Assembly: GCA_023425455.1 (NCBI GenBank)
Contig: JAFACP010000012.1
Span: forward strand, 1-7,586
Direction of reading: 5' to 3'
Origin: Pseudomonadota bacterium
GTDB lineage: Bacteria > Pseudomonadota > Gammaproteobacteria > Enterobacterales > Enterobacteriaceae
Length of the DNA stretch: 7,586 nucleotides
The notes beneath the pieces are model-generated. The model saw only the letters and a program-made list of their open reading frames with translations. It did not search any database and was not told where the DNA came from. The position numbers were made by a program, and so were the translations under genes. Below are positions 1 through 4,636 of this stretch, piece by piece (positions within the stretch are counted from its first letter, which is position 1; every line of letters begins with the position of its first letter).

Positions 1-40
1 GATCGACAAATACCGTACCCGACACCATCAAAGTGCATAA
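1..40 (+). CDS. C-terminal end of an upstream gene, probably a sugar ABC transporter permease (partial)
   Basis: The frame starting at base 2 reads IDKYRTRHHQSA and stops with TAA at 38-40, 30 bases before the binding-protein gene. A short hydrophilic, positively charged tail after an 'I/V-D-x' motif is how RbsC-type permeases usually end (E. coli RbsC ends in LVDNKKQ, from memory). A permease next to the binding protein would also make sense. Only 12 residues are visible, so the identification rests mainly on context. The other two forward frames are also open here, but they run into the binding-protein gene out of frame. Confidence 0.45.
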   Translation, partial: IDKYRTRHHQSA

Positions 41-70
41 CAACAAAACCCTACAAGCGAGGAAGAGAAG

Positions 71-1012
71 ATGCGTTTGAAACCCTTAGTGACCGCGCTC
101 TGTGCTGGCGCTCTGCTTGCCGCTACGCCGTTTGCGCAGGCAAAAGATCTGAAATCCATCGGCGTGACGGTGGGCGATCTGGCTAACCCGTTCTTCGTCC
201 AGATCACCAAAGGTGCCGAACTGGAAGCCCGCAAACTGGCAGGGGATAACGTCAAGGTGACGCTGGTTTCCAGCGGTTACGATCTCGGCCAACAGGTGGC
301 GCAGATCGACAACTTTATCGCCGCGAAGGTGGACATGATTATCCTCAACGCCGCCGACTCGAAAGGGATCGGCCCGGCGGTAAAACGGGCGAAAGAGGCC
401 GGGATCGTGGTGGTGGCGGTTGACGTGGCGGCGGAAGGGGCCGACGCGACCATCACCTCAGATAACACCCAGGCGGGGGAGATGGCCTGTAAGTACATCA
501 CCGACCGCCTGAACGGCAAAGGCAACGTGGTGATCATCAACGGACCACCGGTCTCTGCGGTACAGAACCGGGTGGAAGGCTGCCAGACCGAGTTTAAAAA
601 ACACCCGGATATCAAGGTGCTTTCCGACAACCAGAACGCCAAAGGCAGCCGTGAAGGCGGGCTGGAGGTGATGACCTCACTGCTGGCGGCCAATCCGAAG
701 ATCGACGGCGTGTTCGCAATTAACGATCCGACGGCGATCGGCGCCGATCTGGCGGCCAAACAGGCGCAGCGTAACGAATTCTTTATTGTCGGCGTGGATG
801 GTTCACCGGACGGTGAAGAGGCGCTGAAGCGCGAGAACTCGCTGTTTGTGGCGACGCCCGCGCAAGATCCGCAGGTGATGGCGGCAAAAGCGGTGGAGAT
901 CGGCTATGACATTCTCCAGGGCAAACCGGCGCCGAAAGAGCCGGTGCTGATCCCGGTGACGATGATCGATAAAAAGAACGTCGGCAGCTATAAGGGGTGG
1001 ACGGTGAAATAA
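71..1012 (+). CDS. Periplasmic sugar-binding protein of a ribose-type ABC transporter
   Basis: This 313-residue protein captures a sugar in the periplasm and delivers it to an ABC permease. Residues 1-24 form a signal peptide (basic MRLK, hydrophobic core, cleavage after AQA), leaving a mature protein of about 289 residues. The rest is a Peripla_BP_4/RbsB-type fold. Aligned by eye with E. coli RbsB, pocket residues appear as Asn39 with Phe41-Phe42 (ANPFF), Asp118, Arg167 (QNR), Asn218-Asp219 (INDPTAIG), Asp243 (GVDGSPDGE) and Gln265 (PAQDP). RbsB has Arg directly after the first pocket Asp, but this protein has Val119, so its sugar probably differs from ribose. Cys140 and Cys171 could form a disulfide. 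GAGGA at 59-63 sits 7 bases before the ATG. The isomerase, aldolase and kinase genes downstream point to uptake of the sugar they use, plausibly D-lyxose or a related aldose. Family certain, ligand inferred. Confidence 0.93.
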   Translation: MRLKPLVTALCAGALLAATPFAQAKDLKSIGVTVGDLANPFFVQITKGAELEARKLAGDNVKVTLVSSGYDLGQQVAQIDNFIAAKVDMIILNAADSKGIGPAVKRAKEAGIVVVAVDVAAEGADATITSDNTQAGEMACKYITDRLNGKGNVVIINGPPVSAVQNRVEGCQTEFKKHPDIKVLSDNQNAKGSREGGLEVMTSLLAANPKIDGVFAINDPTAIGADLAAKQAQRNEFFIVGVDGSPDGEEALKRENSLFVATPAQDPQVMAAKAVEIGYDILQGKPAPKEPVLIPVTMIDKKNVGSYKGWTVK

Positions 1013-1027
1013 GCCGGCGTGGTCTGG

Positions 1028-1059
1028 TCCCCTTCCCCGCAGCGCCGGTGGAAGGGGGA
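1028..1059 (+). promoter_or_regulatory. Intergenic hairpin between the binding-protein and isomerase genes
   Basis: TCCCCTTCC at 1028-1036 pairs with GGAAGGGG at 1050-1057. CCG (1037-1039) and CGG (1046-1048) extend the stem inside, leaving T1049 bulged and a 6-base loop. No T-run follows, so this is not a standard intrinsic terminator. In transporter operons a stable hairpin just after the binding-protein gene often protects the upstream mRNA from 3' exonucleases, giving more binding protein than downstream enzymes. That role is inferred here; the hairpin itself is directly visible. Confidence 0.6.
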
Positions 1060-1087
1060 ATGACGTTCACCTCAGTCAGGAGTCCTT

Positions 1088-1774
1088 ATGAAACGCTCCG
1101 AAATCAACGAAATCCTTGGCCATACGCGGCAATTTTTTTCTCAGCACGATGTCCATCTGCCGCCCTTTGCCAGCTTTCCACCGACCCAGTGGCAGCGGCT
1201 TGACCCGCACGCGTGGCGCGAAGTCTTCGAGCTCAGGCTGGGCTGGGACGTCACCGCTTTCGGCGGCAACAACTTTGCCGCGCAGGGGCTGACGCTGTTT
1301 ACCCTGCGCAACGGCTCCCCCAACGGCGTGCCCTGGGAAAAGTGCTATGCCGAAAAGATCATGCACGTCCGTGACGGCCAGGTGACGCCGATGCATTTCC
1401 ACTGGCGTAAACGCGAGGACATTATCAATCGCGGGGGTGGAAACCTGATCGTCGAGCTGTGGAACGCCGGCGCGCAGGAGGAGACCGAAAATACCGACGT
1501 CACGGTGGCCATCGACGGCTGCCTGCAGACCCATGCTCCCGGCAGCCAGCTACGCCTGCAGCCCGGCGAGAGTATCTGCCTGACGCCCGGTCTGTATCAC
1601 AGCTTCTGGGGCGAACGCGGCTTTGGCGATGTGCTGGTCGGCGAAGTCTCATCGGTCAACGACGATGAGCACGATAACCACTTCTTACAGCCGCTTTCCC
1701 GCTACAACAATATCGAAGAGGATGAACCGGCGGTGCTGGTGCTGTGCAACGAGTACAACCTGTTTCGCATATAA
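1088..1774 (+). CDS. D-lyxose ketol-isomerase (cupin metalloenzyme)
   Basis: This 228-residue protein matches the D-lyxose isomerase family, which interconverts D-lyxose and D-xylulose and also acts on D-mannose/D-fructose. It is a single-domain cupin with a divalent metal, usually Mn(II). The motif TPMHFHWRKRED supplies His103, His105 and Glu110, and LTPGLYHSFW supplies His171. These are the positions I recall for the metal ligands of the E. coli O157:H7 enzyme Z5688. Lys90 in AEKIMHVR and the C-terminal run of acidic residues and tyrosines also look family-like. Full length matches the family. AGGAG at 1078-1082 is 5 bases before the ATG. It follows the binding-protein gene after a 75-base gap with a hairpin and is separated from the aldolase gene by only a few bases. 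It should be cytoplasmic and form the first catabolic step after import. Confidence 0.9.
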   Translation: MKRSEINEILGHTRQFFSQHDVHLPPFASFPPTQWQRLDPHAWREVFELRLGWDVTAFGGNNFAAQGLTLFTLRNGSPNGVPWEKCYAEKIMHVRDGQVTPMHFHWRKREDIINRGGGNLIVELWNAGAQEETENTDVTVAIDGCLQTHAPGSQLRLQPGESICLTPGLYHSFWGERGFGDVLVGEVSSVNDDEHDNHFLQPLSRYNNIEEDEPAVLVLCNEYNLFRI

Positions 1775-1778
1775 GGAG
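1774..1778 (+). promoter_or_regulatory. Ribosome binding site of the aldolase gene; decides between two adjacent ATGs
   Basis: AGGAG overlaps the last base of the isomerase TAA stop (1772-1774). Two in-frame ATGs follow at 1782 and 1785. The first is only 3 bases from the Shine-Dalgarno core and the second is 6 bases away, so 1785 is the likelier start. The difference is a single N-terminal methionine. Confidence 0.65.
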
Positions 1779-1784
1779 TGAATG

Positions 1785-2645
1785 ATGCCCTTGATTTCTC
1801 TTGCCGACGGTCTTGAGCACGCCAGGAAGCAGCGCTACGCGCTGGGTGCGTTTAATGTTCTCGACTCCCATTTCCTGCGGGCGCTGTTTGCCGCCGCAAA
1901 GCAGGAACGTTCGCCTTTTATTATCAACATCGCAGAAGTGCATTTTAAGTACGTTTCGCTGGATTCGCTGGTGGAGGCCGTCCGCTTCGAAGCCGCCCGG
2001 CACGACATTCCGGTGGTGCTTAACCTCGACCACGGCCTGCATTTTGACGCCGTCGTCCGGGCGCTGCGCTTAGGGTTCAGCTCGGTGATGTTTGATGGCT
2101 CCCCCCTCAGCTATGAAGAAAATATTCGCCAGACGCGGGAAGTGGTGAAGATGTGCCACGCGGTTGGCGTCTCGGTTGAGGCGGAGCTGGGCGCGGTTGG
2201 TGGAGATGAGGGCGGCGCACTGTATGGCCATGCGGATGAAGCCTGTTTTACCGACCCGCAGCTGGCGCGCGACTTTGTCGATCGCACCGGGATTGACGCC
2301 CTGGCGGTTGCCATCGGCAATGCGCACGGCAAATACAGGGGAGAGCCGAAGCTTGATTTCCCGCGTCTGGATGCCATTCGTCAGCAGACCGGTCTGCCGC
2401 TGGTGCTGCACGGCGGCTCGGGGATTAGCGACGCCGATTTTCGCCGCGCCATTGAGCTTGGGATCCATAAAATCAATTTCTACACCGGCATGTCGCAGGC
2501 CGCGCTGGCGAGCGTTGAACAGCGTATGGCGCAGCGCCAGCCGCTGTACGACGAGTTTGCCGAGCTGCTGCTGGGTATTGAAGAGGCCATCACCGATACG
2601 GTGGCCGGACAGATGCGCATTTTCGGCAGCGCGGGGCAGGCATAA
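1785..2645 (+). CDS. Class II ketose (bis)phosphate aldolase, GatY/KbaY-like
   Basis: This zinc-dependent aldolase has 286 residues from the ATG at 1785 (287 from 1782). The family reversibly splits ketose phosphates into DHAP and an aldehyde. Using the 1785 start, NLDHG gives catalytic Asp82 and zinc ligand His83; His181 (GNAHGKY) and His209 (LHGGSG) complete the zinc site. FSSVMFDGS and VSVEAELG match the two family signatures, and the length is close to GatY (284). One departure stands out: the phosphate/substrate loop that reads KINVATE in GatY is KINFYTG here (Asn231-Phe-Tyr-Thr234), which suggests a different substrate from fructose or tagatose bisphosphate. It lies directly after the isomerase gene and overlaps the kinase start by one base (TAATG), so it probably acts on the product of that kinase. 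Family secure; substrate unknown. Confidence 0.92.
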   Translation: MPLISLADGLEHARKQRYALGAFNVLDSHFLRALFAAAKQERSPFIINIAEVHFKYVSLDSLVEAVRFEAARHDIPVVLNLDHGLHFDAVVRALRLGFSSVMFDGSPLSYEENIRQTREVVKMCHAVGVSVEAELGAVGGDEGGALYGHADEACFTDPQLARDFVDRTGIDALAVAIGNAHGKYRGEPKLDFPRLDAIRQQTGLPLVLHGGSGISDADFRRAIELGIHKINFYTGMSQAALASVEQRMAQRQPLYDEFAELLLGIEEAITDTVAGQMRIFGSAGQA

Positions 2646-3649
2646 TGGAACGTCAGGGAATTATCGCCGCCGGCAATATGCTGGTGGATCATGTCCATCA
2701 GATCGTGCAGTGGCCGGAGCGCGGCTGGCTGGCGGAGATTACCCACAGCGAGCGCTCCACCGGCGGCGCGCCGCTGAACGTGCTGCTGACGCTGGCGAAA
2801 ATGCATACCGGCCTGCCGCTGCAGGCGGTGGGGCTGCTTGGCGAAGACAGCGACGGCGACTATATTCTGGCGATGCTCGACCAGTACCACGTCAACCGCC
2901 AGCGCGTGCAGCGTACCACCTTTGCTCCGACGTCGATGTCTCAGGTGATGACCGACCCCAGCGGCCAGCGCACCTTTTTCCATTCGCCGGGTGCCAACCG
3001 CCTGCTGGATCTGCCTGCCTTTGATCGCCTTGATAGCACGATGAAAATCTTCCACCTTGGCTATCTGCTGCTGCTCGACAGCCTGGATATGGCGGATGAG
3101 GAATTTGGCACGCGCAGTGCGCGACTGCTGGCGCAGATGCGCGATCTCGGCTATGAAACCTCGCTCGACCTGGTCTCCCGCAAGGGCGATCCGCGCTATC
3201 AGCCGCTGGTGCTTCCCACCCTGTGTCACCTCGATTATCTGGTGATCAACGAGCTGGAGGCGGGGGAATTTAGCGCGCTGGAGATGCGCGACGCCGATGA
3301 TGCGCCGCATATCGACCATATTGCGCAAGCGGCGGCAAAACTGCTGGCGGCGGGCGTCAGGCAGCGGGTGGTGATCCACTGCCCTGAATGGGCGTGGGGG
3401 GAAGCGCCGGGGGAGACAGGGCGCTGGATCCCGTCATGGCGGCTGGAGCCGCATGAAATTATCGGCAGCGTCGGTGCCGGAGATGCGTTTTGCGCAGGGT
3501 TCTTATACGGCTGCCATGAAGGCTGGACGCTCGGCGACAGCATTACGCTGGCGCACGCCTGCGCCCGGGCAAGCCTGCTGGCGGCCAACGCCATTGATGG
3601 TGCGAAGACGCTGCCCGAGCTGCAGGCCTGTATCAGGGCGCGCGGCTAG
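2645..3649 (+). CDS. PfkB-family sugar kinase
   Basis: This 334-residue ATP-dependent carbohydrate kinase belongs to the ribokinase/PfkB superfamily. The N-terminal sugar-binding di-glycine is at 40-41 (STGGAPLNV), the NxxE motif involved in Mg/phosphate handling is Asn202-Glu205 (INELEAG), and the PfkB signature GSVGAGDAFCAGF gives the GAGD anion hole with catalytic Asp280. The start codon overlaps the aldolase stop (TAATG at 2643-2647) and only a weak AGG lies upstream, so translation is probably coupled to the aldolase. Given its neighbours, the substrate should be the ketose made by the isomerase, such as D-xylulose or D-fructose, and the product the aldolase substrate. Whether phosphate goes on C1 or another carbon cannot be read from sequence. 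The TAG stop interlocks with the convergent regulator gene, with no terminator between them. Confidence 0.92.
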   Translation: MERQGIIAAGNMLVDHVHQIVQWPERGWLAEITHSERSTGGAPLNVLLTLAKMHTGLPLQAVGLLGEDSDGDYILAMLDQYHVNRQRVQRTTFAPTSMSQVMTDPSGQRTFFHSPGANRLLDLPAFDRLDSTMKIFHLGYLLLLDSLDMADEEFGTRSARLLAQMRDLGYETSLDLVSRKGDPRYQPLVLPTLCHLDYLVINELEAGEFSALEMRDADDAPHIDHIAQAAAKLLAAGVRQRVVIHCPEWAWGEAPGETGRWIPSWRLEPHEIIGSVGAGDAFCAGFLYGCHEGWTLGDSITLAHACARASLLAANAIDGAKTLPELQACIRARG

Positions 3650-4377
3650 GCCGCCTGCTCATGGTGGGAGACGTCGGTGGCAAACACGTACCCCAGCCCG
3701 CGAATGGTTTTAATCAGCGCGGGCTGATGCGGGTTGACCTCTATCTTGCGGCGCAGGCGCATAATTAAGACGTCGATGGTTCTGTCGAACACCTCCGCGC
3801 TTTCGCTGTGGGTGAGCTCCAGCAGCTGTTCACGGCTCAGCACCCGCCGGGCGTTTTGCGCCAGCGCCAGCAGCAGGCCGTATTCGCCCTGGGTCAGCGC
3901 CACGGCGTTGCGCTGCGGATCGCTCAGTTCGCAGCGGGTGGTGTCCAGCGTCCAGCCGTTAAAGGCCATTCCCGCCCCGCGCGGTACGCTGATTTCAGCG
4001 CTCAGTGCCCCGGTCCGGCGGAGCACCGCCTTGACGCGCGCCACCACCACGCGCGGGTTGAACGGCTTGGCGATATAGTCGTCCGCCCCCATCTCCAGCC
4101 CGACCACCACGTCCGATTCACTGCCCAGCCCCGTCAGCATAATGACCGGCAGCTCAGGACGATGCTTTTGCAGCTGCAGTAACACCTGCAGCCCGTTGAT
4201 ATCCGGCAGCATCATATCCAGCAGCACCAGCGCAATGCCCGGCTCCTGCTGCGCCAGACTCAGCGCCTGCCGGCCGTTATGGCAGACGAGCACGGTAAAG
4301 ACGTGCTCATTCAGCACGTCCTGCAGCAGTTCGCAAACTGCCGGATCATCATCCACCACCAGAATCGCCGGTTTCAT
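3646..4377 (-). CDS. OmpR/PhoB-family response regulator without an adjacent histidine kinase
   Basis: This 243-residue cytoplasmic DNA-binding regulator reads right to left from the ATG at 4377-4375. The receiver domain covers about residues 3-120: acidic pocket Asp9-Asp11 (VVDDDP), phosphoacceptor Asp54 (VLLDMMLPD), Thr82 (MLTG) and Lys104 (AKPF). A winged-helix output domain covers about 135-235, with the recognition-helix region FDRTIDVLIMRLRRKIE and the hairpin IKTIRGLGYVF. AGGTG at 4387-4383 lies 5 bases before the ATG. The open frame extends upstream to 4587, but that would cover the fdhF promoter and shows no domain. No sensor kinase gene is present: fdhF is divergent upstream, and the sugar-kinase gene runs into it tail to tail. 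Its targets may include itself, fdhF or the sugar operon; nothing here proves any of these. I cannot assign it to a named regulator. Confidence 0.93.
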   Translation of the reverse strand: MKPAILVVDDDPAVCELLQDVLNEHVFTVLVCHNGRQALSLAQQEPGIALVLLDMMLPDINGLQVLLQLQKHRPELPVIMLTGLGSESDVVVGLEMGADDYIAKPFNPRVVVARVKAVLRRTGALSAEISVPRGAGMAFNGWTLDTTRCELSDPQRNAVALTQGEYGLLLALAQNARRVLSREQLLELTHSESAEVFDRTIDVLIMRLRRKIEVNPHQPALIKTIRGLGYVFATDVSHHEQAA

Positions 4378-4382
4378 TGCAT

Positions 4383-4387
4383 CACCT
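4383..4387 (-). promoter_or_regulatory. Ribosome binding site of the response regulator
   Basis: CACCT on the plus strand reads AGGTG on the minus strand, 5 bases before the ATG at 4377. It supports the 243-residue start over the longer upstream extension. Confidence 0.6.
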
Positions 4388-4470
4388 GTCAACGGTACAT
4401 ACGTTAAGTCTGATCCATTCTGCAAACGGCTCCAGCCAATTCCATTTATTGATGACGGAAATTCAACCCA

Positions 4471-4528
4471 TGTCACATCCGCGCCCCCCTTCGACACGTC
4501 AATTTTGACGATAGCCTGCTTTTCGTCA
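4471..4528 (+). promoter_or_regulatory. Candidate FhlA upstream activating region for fdhF
   Basis: The stretch holds several overlapping repeats: TGTC at 4471-4474 facing GACA at 4493-4496; the near-perfect palindrome CGTCAA-TT-TTGACG at 4497-4510; and TGACGA at 4506-4511 facing TCGTCA at 4523-4528. They lie about 80-135 bases upstream of the transcription start predicted from the sigma-54 promoter. That is the distance expected for an enhancer-binding protein. In E. coli, FhlA with bound formate activates fdhF from upstream sites in this region. The binding assignment is inferred from position and symmetry. Confidence 0.5.
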
Positions 4529-4537
4529 TGATTTTGC

Positions 4538-4565
4538 CGGGAAATCCCGCGTAAAGTCGGGAAAT
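4538..4565 (+). repeat. Paired CGGGAAAT direct repeats upstream of the fdhF promoter
   Basis: CGGGAAAT occurs at 4538-4545 and again at 4558-4565, 20 bases apart start to start, or about two helical turns. Each is followed within a base by CCC, so each copy is also a small inverted repeat; the first is perfect (CGGGA-AA-TCCCG). They sit between the candidate FhlA sites and the -24 element. The arrangement would suit a dimeric DNA-binding protein. No binder is known to me. Confidence 0.45.
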
Positions 4566-4582
4566 ACCCACAGTAAAAACAT

Positions 4583-4596
4583 GGCATAAAAGCTGC
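4583..4596 (+). promoter_or_regulatory. fdhF: Sigma-54 (-24/-12) promoter of fdhF
   Basis: TGGCAT at 4582-4587 and TGCA at 4594-4597 place GG (4583-4584) and GC (4595-4596) exactly 10 bases apart, the invariant RpoN spacing. The predicted transcription start is near 4608, giving a leader of about 29 bases before the ATG at 4637. Sigma-54 control of fdhF is established in E. coli. Confidence 0.88.
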
Positions 4597-4625
4597 ATTA
4601 ATGAGTGTGAAAGATTCGACTAACT

Positions 4626-4629
4626 GGAG
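4626..4629 (+). promoter_or_regulatory. fdhF: Ribosome binding site of fdhF; fixes the start at 4637
   Basis: GGAG lies 7 bases before the ATG at 4637, which opens the expected MKKVVTVCPYC. An in-frame ATG at 4601 would lie before the predicted transcription start, so it cannot be the start of the sigma-54 transcript. Confidence 0.7.
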
Positions 4630-4636
4630 CAGACTG

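Noticed and set aside
89..106. Lipoprotein signal (Cys11) in the sugar-binding protein
   Set aside because: The residue before Cys is Leu and the hydrophobic stretch before it is too short; the AQA site at 22-24 fits ordinary signal peptidase I cleavage.
2164..3024. A 286-codon plus-strand frame overlapping the aldolase and kinase genes
   Set aside because: It is rich in Arg, Ser, Ala and Pro, typical of an out-of-frame shadow in GC-rich DNA, and both real genes have full motifs.
2480..3379. A 299-codon minus-strand frame opposite the kinase gene
   Set aside because: Its composition (many His, Arg, Gln) is that of an antisense shadow and no domain is visible.
4392..4406. AACG...CGTT inverted repeat near the regulator start as an operator
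   Set aside because: The arms are only 4 bases long and the inner bases do not pair, so chance is as likely.
4378..4587. A 70-residue N-terminal extension of the response regulator
   Set aside because: It would cover the fdhF promoter and enhancer and has no receiver-domain character; a good ribosome binding site marks the start at 4377.
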